NCBI GenBank assembly: GCA_020081605.1
Contig: JAHREC010000009.1
Coordinates: 2,480,001-2,544,000, forward strand
DNA length: 64,000 nucleotides
Source: Albifimbria verrucaria
Lineage: Eukaryota; Ascomycota; Sordariomycetes; Hypocreales; Stachybotryaceae
Direction of reading: 5' to 3'
Under the pieces are notes generated by a model. The model saw nothing but the letters and a program-made list of their open reading frames with translations, was not told the origin of the DNA and ran no database searches. Of this stretch, positions 53,979-63,454 are shown one piece after another; positions within the stretch are counted from its first letter, which is position 1, and the number at the start of each line of letters is the position of its first letter. The translations under genes were made by a program, and so were the position numbers.

Positions 53979-56801
53979 ATGTCAGCCAAGGACAAGGACA
54001 GCGGCAAGCAGCCGCCGGAGTTGAGCCCATACTATGCGATTGGCTCTCACCCATCACAACGTTGGAATCCGCAATACAATGTCCCTCGTAACTCAGTCGA
54101 CAGCACTTGGCTGCCCTCGCAGCCGCAGGATGGCCATCACACTCCGTCGCCGACGCGGCGTCGTGGCACAGGGCGGTCGGCAGCATTTGTGAATAGCCGT
54201 CGGGATGCTGATACACGTACCACTGCTCGAGCAAAGCGGCGTTCGTGGTATAGTGTTGAGAACGATGAAGATATCGAAGGGTTCTCCGACTTGGCACTAT
54301 GGTTGGAAACTATAGCTGAGCTCTACATGAACAATCTCGACAACCGCGCACGCTGGGACCCTAGATGGTTGAACATCACGCGTCGCGAGCGCTTCGAAGG
54401 TCTTGATTCAGCGAGAATAACAGTACTTGATTATCTTGCAGACAACTCTGTCAAGCAGAGCGAGCCCATGTCTAGCAAGTATCACCTCGCCAACGCCCTA
54501 CATAATCGACCGGCTGATTCCGAGGTGAGAGTATTGCTCGTGAGTGATCTGAGTCGTTTCGTTATGGGGCTTCTTGGTCAGCTCTATTCCGTCGATCCAG
54601 ACTTTTGGTTCGAGCACCTTGTCAATTCCGGGTATGCCGCGAGTGACAGCGGCCTCAAATTAAAGAACGCCGTATGGCTGAACTGGGCAGAGCGCGAGAC
54701 ACGTTTGCGGCATCGTGCCCTACCGGGAACAGGGCAGCGCACGGAATGGAACGTGCCCCGTCGTACTAGGGGCCGATGCTGGGCTCACATGCATTGGGGC
54801 CGCCTGGGACTGCTCAATTATCTAGGAAGAAAAGGATTCTACGAGGACGAGATTGACCAACGTCTGAAAGATGGACGTTGGGTTGTTGAGCGAGACGTAC
54901 TTTTAGATAAGCGCGGTTTACTCATGACGAAACGGAAGAAACGACAAGCCGAGAGGGCACAAAGGAAGGAGGAAAAGAAACGAAAGAAGAACAAACAGCC
55001 CATGGGGAACGCAACAGCGCCAGCAGATGATGGGGGCTTTCGGAAGTCGAAAACTTCCAACGTGTATCGCGCCTATAGCACGTTCGAAGGCATGCCGAAG
55101 AACCCGAAATACTGGACGAACAGGGATCTTAGAGTGATGGCACCTGAAGGAGTGAGCTATTGGTCAGGTAATGATGGCGAGGGACGCAAAATGGGTATGC
55201 TAAGTCAAGTGTCAATATTCACCATTGCTTTAAAGCGACTAACTTACTTCGTAGTCATTATCCTCGTTGATCCATCACGAACCATCAAGGACGAAAAAAC
55301 GGGACAGATATTTCCAACTGTCACTTTTATGCCTCGGGCTTTGGAGATTGAGGCGTATACGGAGGAGGAGGCCTGGCGTACAGCCGAGCCAGATGAGACA
55401 TACTTAGACCCGCCACCGCATCCCCTTTCAAAGGATGCACTGAAGAAAGAGGAGCAAGAAAAGAAGAAGCAACGACTCAAAGAAAAGGGCCACCGGCTGA
55501 AGGAACGTTTAGCGACGGTAGAAGACGGTGTTGATGACGAGACCAAAACGGTCAACACGGACGACGATGGAGATTCGTATAGCACTGACGAATCAGACTA
55601 CGATGAGCTGTACGACAAGCAACTGCGCGCACAGTACGAGGATCCTCGCTGGTACACTCGTGATCGTGATTTCGCACGCAAATACGCTCTATCAACACAC
55701 GACTTGCTGGCTCGTTATTTAAGCAAGGTAAAGACGACACAGCTCGTCCAAGACAGTTCAGTCATTCCTTCTATGCTACTGCAGACTGTCCTAGATGATT
55801 TATGGCAGCTTCTAGCAGAGATGCGGCTGGACCTTGATCATTTGGATGGCGATTTCGGGGCTGGACTGTTGCGACAGCTTGTCGAACTGTACGGTAATAC
55901 GATTCTGCAAAATATGAACTGGATGCGATCCACACTGCAAGAGCTTGACGAGTGGGTGAAGCATTTGGGCTGTCCTTCAGCAGTGGTATCGTACACGCCC
56001 GAGCTAGCCACGGAGTTGACCGAGCTGCGCCAGGACTTGCAAGACTTGGCTGTCCGTACCGACAAGACTCTCACATGCCTGATGTCGACCATGGCAATAG
56101 CGCAGTCGACCCAGGTCATTGAGCAAACATCTGGCATCAACAAACTTACCGAGCTCGCGTTTGTGTTTGTACCTATTTCTTTCATCACTTCGGCCTTCTC
56201 CATGCAGGTGTGGGAGTTGACGGAAATGCCGCCTCGGCTCTGGGTTTGGGGTGTCTCCTTGGCGAGCATTGTCGTCATTACTTATCTCATCCGGATGATG
56301 CTGAGATCGCCCTCTTTCCGGATGTTTGCCCTCAAATGCCGAGCCACGGTCCTCAGCCGGTATTCATCTTCCAAAGCCGCAACAGCTGCAAAGCAATTTA
56401 ACTCGGTGAGCAACCGCGCCATCGTGAAGTTCGCGTTCGTTGTGACGTGGGCATTATCGCTGGCTCTGATGATCTTGGTGCTGGCTGGACTATTTTTTGT
56501 CATGGTGAGGGTTGGTGTGTGGGCAGGCTTGATAGCCACAGCCCTTTACTTTATCATCACGCGCTGGCCTGAGCCGGTAGTGCTGATCCCCTGCTTCATC
56601 TCATTGGTCTTGACACTTGTGGGAGCAAGATTGGTGTGGTTTTGGGGAGACGAAATAGATTCATGGCTTGAGCGAAAGTGCAACGAGGGCCTGGAGATGA
56701 TTGTCCGGTTTATCCCTGCCAAAGACGAGGTGGAAGACGATGACCTGGCTATGGAAGGCGTAGAGACGTATGCTCGTCAAACGATCATGCTTGTCACTTA
56801 G
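53979..56801 (+). CDS. CorA-like divalent-cation transporter-like membrane protein
   Basis: Two exons, 53979..55194 and 55255..56801, give about 920 residues. The intron (GTATGC donor, GCGACTAAC branch, CGTAG acceptor) is exactly 60 nt with no stop codon, so an unspliced transcript would stay in frame. A basic-acidic coiled region (KKRQAERAQRKEEKKRKKNK) and a second one (KKEEQEKKKQRLKEKGHRLKE) precede the CorA-like helical domain. Near the C-terminus are ELAFVFVPISFITSAFSMQVWEL, where the CorA GMN tripeptide is replaced by SMQ, and a further hydrophobic segment (RLWVWGVSLASIVVITYLI). Two additional membrane segments follow (AFVVTWALSLALMILVLAGLFFVM; VVLIPCFISLVLTLVGARLVWFW). The start ATG 53979 is preferred over the upstream GTG at 53949. 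The frame is intact. Confidence 0.75.
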   Translation: MSAKDKDSGKQPPELSPYYAIGSHPSQRWNPQYNVPRNSVDSTWLPSQPQDGHHTPSPTRRRGTGRSAAFVNSRRDADTRTTARAKRRSWYSVENDEDIEGFSDLALWLETIAELYMNNLDNRARWDPRWLNITRRERFEGLDSARITVLDYLADNSVKQSEPMSSKYHLANALHNRPADSEVRVLLVSDLSRFVMGLLGQLYSVDPDFWFEHLVNSGYAASDSGLKLKNAVWLNWAERETRLRHRALPGTGQRTEWNVPRRTRGRCWAHMHWGRLGLLNYLGRKGFYEDEIDQRLKDGRWVVERDVLLDKRGLLMTKRKKRQAERAQRKEEKKRKKNKQPMGNATAPADDGGFRKSKTSNVYRAYSTFEGMPKNPKYWTNRDLRVMAPEGVSYWSGNDGEGRKMGMLSQVSIFTIALKRLTYFVVIILVDPSRTIKDEKTGQIFPTVTFMPRALEIEAYTEEEAWRTAEPDETYLDPPPHPLSKDALKKEEQEKKKQRLKEKGHRLKERLATVEDGVDDETKTVNTDDDGDSYSTDESDYDELYDKQLRAQYEDPRWYTRDRDFARKYALSTHDLLARYLSKVKTTQLVQDSSVIPSMLLQTVLDDLWQLLAEMRLDLDHLDGDFGAGLLRQLVELYGNTILQNMNWMRSTLQELDEWVKHLGCPSAVVSYTPELATELTELRQDLQDLAVRTDKTLTCLMSTMAIAQSTQVIEQTSGINKLTELAFVFVPISFITSAFSMQVWELTEMPPRLWVWGVSLASIVVITYLIRMMLRSPSFRMFALKCRATVLSRYSSSKAATAAKQFNSVSNRAIVKFAFVVTWALSLALMILVLAGLFFVMVRVGVWAGLIATALYFIITRWPEPVVLIPCFISLVLTLVGARLVWFWGDEIDSWLERKCNEGLEMIVRFIPAKDEVEDDDLAMEGVETYARQTIMLVT

Positions 56802-57550
56802 TGTATGGCAGGTATTCTGGGAGACGTTCTAGAAAAGCTAGGCCGTTGAGCTATGGATGACGAAGGCATGTCGAGTCGAGCCGTGGCGCCAGACGACGAG
56901 TCTAATGCACCTGACCTGCATGAATCGGATTGTCCGATCCCTAGGGAATTGTCGATGGGAATTGCTCGCTGCGCTACTTGGGAACAAAGCGGAGGAGAAT
57001 GTTGGGAGCGATGGGAGGCTTGTCGATGACTGGTAAATAGTGCTGGAGCTTGTCCACAAGGCAAGGGGACGTAACAATTATTGTCAGGGTACGTCAGAAT
57101 GAGGGAAGAGTCCAGATCCCCGGCTAGTAGATAGGGAGCCGATTTGTGGGATTCTATGGGAAATGGGGAAATATGGATATTATAAGAAGCATAGATAATC
57201 AGGGACCTGCAGATGACCAGCAACCAGAGGAAAGGATGGAGTGGTAAGCACAGTGTGTGATGGGCGAGCAACGGGCACAGGAACACACAGTGCTGCACTG
57301 TGTCGCGCTTCCACGTTGAGTGACGTAACCCTTTCGTCAGGCTGTCGTAGAAACAAACCACTTACACAGCAGATAGCACTCTGCTGTTCCAAGAAGATGG
57401 GTGTGCGGCTGAGGGTGAAACCCAGACAGCAACCCAGGTGGTGTGCTAGGGCTGCATTCTCCTCCCATTCCTTTGAGTAATGCGCAACAGTAGCAGGGAG
57501 GAAACAATCAACTTCCCACCAGCTTGCACCAACATCTCCAAAGGAGAATC
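56802..57550. other. Intergenic region
   Basis: About 750 bp. Minus-strand frames (56798-57361) have no family signature. No feature was recognised. Confidence 0.5.
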
Positions 57551-60062
57551 ATGTCAAAAGACATGTGCCCATCAGGCCGGCACCCCCACACGAGCCACGC
57601 CTGAGCTCGGAATCCACCAGTGGCGAGCTGGAGACCAAGCGCCGCCGGGTGGTTGTCTCCGTGGCCTGTGATGCTTGTCGTCGGAAGAAGATCCGGGTAA
57701 GGTGGTTGACGTTGCCCAGACACTCCCTGCCCTTTCCGTATCCAATCCATCCATTTCACCATGTTCTATCCCCATTTTTGCCGCCCGACACCCCATTTAC
57801 ACAACGCATGCCGACTTGAAGGAACATTGTCTAACAATCGAGTTGCTCCAGTGCGATGGCGGCCGTCCTGTGTGTTTGGCCTGCCGAGGCCAGTCGCTGC
57901 CCTGCGTATACCGCGACAACACTGCCCTGCCCCTCAAACGGCCAAGGTCTTGGTTGAGGTCGTGCGCCTCCTGAATAACATGCCCGGCGACGATGCTGTG
58001 CACGCCTTGCGGCAGCTACGCGGCGAGCCCGATGCTAGGGTCATCCTGTCGGTGTTGAGAGGTGGCATGGACGTCACGCAACGGCCGTCCGAGCTTTCTA
58101 CCACCGCCGCAGCCATGGACAATGGCCTGCAAAATATCGAGCTTGCGAACCACTTCCCTATTGCCTATCCACGCCTACCCTGTATACCGATAGAATCCCT
58201 ACGAGCTGGACTGTACAACGAGCTGACGAGGCCGAGTCCTGGAGTGTCGCCTAGCAGACGGTCGGTCCTCTGTATGTGTTCGACTTTGGCATACGCCGTG
58301 TATTGACCAAATCTCTAGCATTGATAGCAAACCGCATCAGAGATCTTCCTCGCCTTCACATCCGTTGCCTGAGAGACCCCGTCGTCGATCCGACGACGAG
58401 TCCTTGAATCGCCGTTCTGCGACCCGCGCCTCAGTCGTCTCGATATTGCGCATTGGACAAGCGTGCCAATATCGAATGAGACTGCAGCCCGGGCCATCTC
58501 ACTTTATTTGAAGACTGATCATCCCCTCCTCGGTCATTTCAACCCCGACTTGTTCGTGTCGGATCTCATCTCCTCGGCTCTAATCATTGCACACCGTTAC
58601 TTGTCAACTCCCTGCTTTTCTGGGCTTGCGTAGGCATATCTCTGTGATTTAAGTACCGCTTGGGCTGACCAAGACCTCTAGCAAATGTTCAGCACGATGG
58701 ATCGTAGTGTCGAAGAACTTCCTCTCAGGTTCTGCGAGGAGGCAGAAGGGATATTAAAGGCACAGCACGACCCCTGGTGATCGACTCTGTCATCAACCTG
58801 GCCGCTCTACAGTTTCTCAGCCTCGGCTACCTAGGCCAGGGAAGGGATCACGCGGTGTTGAAATACTTGGCCCAGGCGATCAAGGTGGGTGAGCGTATTA
58901 GTCTTTGGGGTGTTGACGACGACCGTGCCAAGGCGAGCATGAGTAAAATGAGCGATGATGAGGCAAACAATTTCTTATTCATCGCCTGGGGCGTCTTCAA
59001 CTGGATAACGTAAGGCTTTCTCTCATTAGTTACAAATTCTGGTTGTGTTGCTGATCCGAGACATGCGTATAGTCTCATGTCTGTCTTTTACCACCAACCT
59101 GGCATGGAGTGCCCACGCAAGTCGCCTCGTTTACCGATTCCCGAATTTCAAGGCACCACAATTACGAATAATGAAGCACTGGACGCAGTTGTCCTTTCAC
59201 CGTTGCCGCCATATATGGGAGGACTGCTCCCTCATCTGTGCCGCTTCTGGAGAATTATGCATGAGGTAGCCTTGGTATACTACTCCAGGGACCACCCTTT
59301 GCCCAACTACATGGCCGCCTTTCGATTCTCCGAATATAAGTTTCGGGAATTGCTCACTTGGAGTAATGAGCTTCCTGTCGACCTTTTGCGAAACCAGGAT
59401 AATCCACACTACGTCCAGATCTTGCAGTGAGTCAAGGCAATTTAGAATCAGTATCTTGTGAAGTCAAAACTGACCACCGAAGCATCTGGTTCCACGCCGC
59501 CGTGCTAGACATTTTTCGGCCGTATATTAACGATCGGGTCAAAACAGCACGCCGGCTCCACACCTTCCCATCGGGCATAAGCAAGCCAGAAATCATTTAT
59601 GGAGCGTCAGTAAGCCAGCTGAAGCGCCTGATTATTGACTACCGACTGAACTACAAATCGTCGACATACACGATATTGTGGCACACGGCACTGATTTACG
59701 TTGCGAATGCAGTGCTTCAGGAGAAGGACTCGGAGGGGTTGCTCTTCTTCTTTTTGCTTTGCGTGTACGGGTACGAAAGACTGAGGCGATCGTGGCGGGT
59801 TACGGAGTCCATCACGGCAGGGTTGCTGTCGATGATCATGCGAAGGGGACATATCGGGGACACGGCTCGCAAGATCATGAGCGATCTGAAGCAGAAGAGC
59901 CTGGGCCACATGCCCGGCAAAATCCGAGCCACGTTCATGGTCGACCTGGACCTGGCCATGTCGGATCCATCGTCGGCGACAGCGGAGAACTTGGCGAGCA
60001 ACTTCGAGGACAATGCCATGTTTGGAGAGTTGACGAATGTGTTTGATGGGCGTCAGGGTTGA
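57551..60062 (+). CDS. Zn2Cys6 transcription factor (fungal-specific regulator)
   Basis: Six exons: 57551..57696, 57852..58271, 58319..58629, 58682..59009, 59073..59426 and 59483..60062. The first two join to form CDACRRKKIRCDGGRPVCLACRGQSLPC, a complete binuclear zinc cluster interrupted by an intron after R. Downstream blocks (AARAISLYLKTDHPLLGHFNPDLFVSDL, ACQMFSTMDRSVEELPLRFCEEAEG, SVFYHQPGMECPRKSPRLPIPEF, LWHTALIYVANAVLQ) match the fungal-specific regulatory region. The frame slips by one base at 57568-57570, about 57941-57946, in exon 3 near 58400, and at 58771-58774, each repaired by one base. Targets are unknown and no neighbouring pathway genes point to one. Confidence 0.75.
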
Positions 60063-60775
60063 CGGATGCAGCGACGTGGAAGCAGGTATTTAACCCCGCC
60101 GAGAATGCAGGTCAGATACCGGCGTGAGGGATGCATATATCGGAGTATGGAAGCATGGTCATTTGAAGTCACGCATCACTAGAGTGACCACGTTTTTAGA
60201 CTGGGTCCGTTGGCGTAGGTGACTCTTTTTATCTTTAGGTATCTTCATGACAGCAATGCCTCAGAGATGTGTTTATGATTCGAAGCCTAGGGACATACCT
60301 AGTCATGCCAACGAGCCCATTTGGGTCATGCCTATGTGTACAGGAATAGAAGTTCTTTGTGTCTGACAATGACGACGACTGTAATAATGCATGGTTTAAA
60401 CCAATAGCGCAGGCAATAAAGCACATGGGCCGTCAAGGCTGGTGGGCCACTCACTGCTGGTACTCGTACCTGAGCTTGCTGAGCTCGTAAGTCGAGGTCG
60501 TATCTCGACTTAGCGCAGCACTACAGGCCCAGCTGCGCCTCAAGCTTCAGGGGCATTGAGCCACCCCCACCAACCAGAGCACGACCCTGCGCTGATCCTC
60601 AGTTTCATCACCTCTCCAGAGCGCCTCTGGATAATTGGCTCGCCCTACCTTTTTTGTTGTGCTTGCTTCACCGTCAATCTGCCCTCAACCAAAACAACAT
60701 CACGCCTCGACAGCCTGCACCAATTGACCGACGCCCGCCCTCCCGACGACCAAGACACCGCCGCCGCACCACGCC
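60063..60775. other. Intergenic region upstream of GNA1
   Basis: About 710 bp. A short inverted repeat (TAAGTCGAG...CTCGACTTA) lies at 60488-60512. A pyrimidine-rich CACC-type leader precedes the GNA1 start. Nothing else was recognised. Confidence 0.5.
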
Positions 60776-61367
60776 ATGGCCGCCCAGGGCATCTTCTCCG
60801 AGGACCTCCTCTCCCCAGAGGTCGCCGCCGCCCTGCCCGAGGGCTACAAGCTGCGCCCGCTGAACCAGTCCGACTACAGCAGCGGCTTCCTCGACTGCCT
60901 GCGCGTGCTGACCACGGTCGGCGAGTTCACCGAGGAGCAGTTCCAGAAGCAGTACGAGACCATGTCGACGCAGGGCGGCTACTACATCGTCGTCATTGAG
61001 GACACCAGCAGGACCGAGAACAAGGTGGTCGGTACCGGCGCCTTGATTGTGGAGCGCAAGTTGTAAGTTTTTATCCTACTTGAGCCAAAAATTGATCTAT
61101 GTGCTAATCACCTCTTCCTACAGCATCCACAGCCTGGGCGCCGTCGGCCACATCGAGGACATTGCCGTGGCCAAGGACCAGCAGGGCAAGAAGCTGGGCC
61201 TCCGCCTGATCCAGGCGCTCGACTTTGTCGCCGAGAAGGTCGGCTGCTACAAGAGCATCCTCGACTGCAGCGAGGCCAACGAGGGCTTCTACGTCAAGTG
61301 CGGGTTCCGCCGCGCGGGCCTGCAGATGGCGCACTACTACGAGGGCAGCAAAAGTAAACCCCAATAA
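60776..61367 (+). CDS. GNA1: Glucosamine 6-phosphate N-acetyltransferase
   Basis: Two exons, 60776..61062 and 61124..61367 (GTAAGT donor, CTACAG acceptor), give about 176 residues, normal for fungal Gna1. The GNAT fold is clear: LPEGYKLRPLNQSDYSSGFLDCLRVLTTVGEFTEEQF at the start, KVVGTGALIVERKF, then GAVGHIEDIAVAKDQQGKKLGLRLIQAL. The last contains the acetyl-CoA-binding (Q/R)xxGxG/A-type loop, here QQGKKLG. CYKSILDCSEANEGFYVKCGF at the C-terminus is characteristic of Gna1. It transfers an acetyl group to glucosamine 6-phosphate in the UDP-GlcNAc pathway that feeds chitin synthesis. The frame is intact. Confidence 0.93.
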
Positions 61368-62474
61368 CTTTTTCCTTCGTCGTGATGGCTCGTGGCCGGG
61401 GATTGGGCGTGGACACAACGTTTTGCCCCTTGCTGGCTAGCTACAATAGCTAAAAGGGGCGTTGGACGTCTTGGTCATCCCAACGGTCACACAAGGATTT
61501 GCTTTTGCGCATCAAGAAGCTGATGTTTGTTGGTTTTTGTTGCAGGTAGTAAGATTTAACGCAGGGGTTTCGGGTTATGAATGGGAACGGGACATACACA
61601 CGTACAGCGGTCGATAAACCAAATAGACTTCATTTTGACGGAATGTGCACCCGATATATTGCGAAGGGGCTTGCTCAGCAGCGTTGGCCCGGCTCTGTCG
61701 AGACTTTTTCTGCTGCCCCTCCATTTTTGGTGTTGCGCTGCGATTTCGGTGCGGCCGCCGGTGTTGTCGATGCAGGCCCAAATGTCTCACCCAGGAGGAA
61801 TGATAAGCAAAATGCGTCGGGCCACGATGGCGCTGAGGTTTGAACCCATTGGGCGTGGGACTAACCGAGACAGAGTATTGTCGAGTCGATTCGAGTCAAT
61901 TGGCCGTGACCGAGCGCCTTTTATGCTGGTGGTGCCGTGTTCCTGACATGTGAAGACCACGACTCACGGCCAGACCCGACGTCATATCCCAAAACAACAG
62001 CGCCTCTTTTTTCTCTCTCTCTCTGACCTTTTCTTGGTTTTCTAAGACGCTGCGTCCTAGTGGAACAATTCACATTCACACACAAGGCACATGTGCAGCC
62101 TCGGCCACGCAAACTCGGGTCCTCCGCGTCCGCACCCCTCCCAATGCGGACCGTCTGCCCGCAGGGACCGTAGACACCAGAGGGCTGATTCATTCAGCTC
62201 TGGGACAGTAGATATGACGCAGCTGACTGAATGAGTGTTTTTTGGGAGGGACTCGAATAAGTATATAAGCCCGTGCTCTGGTGAGAATATCGTCTGGTCA
62301 AATCCACGCTTATTCCATTCATCTCCTTGCGTCATCTCATCTCATCTCATCTCAACCTTCCGATCCCTCATTGCTGAGTGTTGGCCGGACCAATATTCAA
62401 CGCCAAGTTTCAACAACACGCACTCTCACAACCAACCTCACAAAGACGAATTCTTGCTCAAATAACAAAGCAAC
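61368..62474. other. Intergenic region
   Basis: About 1.1 kb with a CT-rich tract (62008-62026). A TATA box near 62262 sits about 210 bp upstream of the next start. Frames at 61577-61946 have no signature. Confidence 0.5.
62262..62267 (+). promoter_or_regulatory. Possible TATA box of the gene at 62475
   Basis: The sequence GTATATAAGCCC lies about 210 bp before the ATG, leaving room for a long 5' leader. The assignment rests on sequence and position only. Confidence 0.4.
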
Positions 62475-62744
62475 ATGTTTGACGAGCTTCATTCATCCTT
62501 TGCGCGCGTGCGCATCGCTGCCTTGCAGTCCGAGTGCGTTCCCCCAGTCATGGTCTCGCCGTGTAGGTTGCAGGGATTAGTACTAACACACAGGTGTGTG
62601 CAGGGTCACCTCCCGGGTGGACACCACCAACACCATTGTCATCCGTCGCCGGAACAGCAAGGTGACGCCTGTCTACACACAGGAGGAGACGTCAAGCTGG
62701 CCAAGAGGCGGGTTGTCCGGGCCAAGCGCGAGTACGAAGTTTGA
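62475..62744 (+). CDS. Small conserved fungal protein
   Basis: Exons are 62475..62533 and 62604..62744, with GTGCGT donor and GTGCAG acceptor in phase. The short protein reads MFDELHSSFARVRIAALQSE, then VTSRVDTTNTIVIRRRNSKVTPVYTQEE. It ends with VRAKREYEV in the third frame, so one base appears to be missing near 62680-62690. The blocks recur, to my recollection, in small uncharacterised Sordariomycete proteins of about 80-90 residues. It is positively charged and has no signal peptide. Function is unknown. Confidence 0.5.
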   Translation: MFDELHSSFARVRIAALQSECVPPVMVSPCRLQGLVLTHRCVQGHLPGGHHQHHCHPSPEQQGDACLHTGGDVKLAKRRVVRAKREYEV

Positions 62745-63454
62745 AATCGTAGTCTTTCGGGGTTTTCCGGTACGACAATCGTTGTGAGGGTCGTGCATCT
62801 TCTAGGCGTTACAGGATTTGGCGTTACGGAATCTGGCGTTACAGGAATTGGCGTTACGGGAATTGGCGTCACGGAATCTGGCGTTATGGCATCTGGAGTT
62901 ACGGAATTTGGCGTCACGGACCTGGAGTTACGGACCCGGCGTTGCGGAATTTGGCATAGACGGAATCTGGCGTTATGGCGGGCTCGAACCAAACTTCTCA
63001 AAGATCTTTATCTCTCTCCACGGTTCGGTCCGGTCCGGTTCGGTTCGGTTTCTGGTTACGGGCTTGAATCTTAGGGTGTCTGGAGGCGGCGTTCTTTTTC
63101 AAGGGTTGGGTCGGGCTGGGGCGTTTCTTGGGATTCGATGGTTGTTGGTTTCTTGGTATCAATTGGTTGGTAGGGATGCTTCTGGAGTTTTGGGTTTGTC
63201 ATGGGCAGATGGTGTGCAGTAGCGGAGGCGCGTCTGGATACTGGTTGGAAACTTCCGTGTACTTGACGGCCCTTGGCTCAATCATCATCAGTCATTTCTA
63301 TGCGTTTAGTTATGCCAAATTACACCCTAGCAGGGATTTGATAAAAGGATGAAAAAGACCTGAACTTGTGTCCTTCATCGCTAGACTTACATGCCGCCCA
63401 ATCAGGTAAACCAATCTGTCCAAACCAGGTATCCCAAGCTATCCTGACCACGAC
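62745..63454. other. Intergenic region containing a minisatellite
   Basis: The first part is the 15-bp minisatellite (62805-62979). It is followed by a GGTTCGGTCC-type short repeat at 63020-63050. No gene was recognised. Confidence 0.6.
62805..62979. repeat. 15-bp minisatellite (GGCGTTACGGAATCT type)
   Basis: About eleven to twelve units start at 62805, 62820, 62835, 62850, 62865, 62880, 62895, 62910, 62924, 62938, 62953 and 62969. The first seven are exactly 15 nt; later ones are 14-16 nt. The unit core is GG(C/A)GTTACGGAA. All three plus frames stay open for long stretches through it, which explains overlapping frames at 62784-63222 that are not genes. Confidence 0.85.

Noticed and set aside
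60488..60512. Nine-base inverted repeat (TAAGTCGAG...CTCGACTTA)
   Set aside because: It is short, not followed by a T-run and far from gene ends; too weak for a terminator or operator call.
62784..63222. Open frames through the 62.8-63.2 kb repeat
   Set aside because: They are products of the 15-nt minisatellite, which leaves frames open by periodicity.
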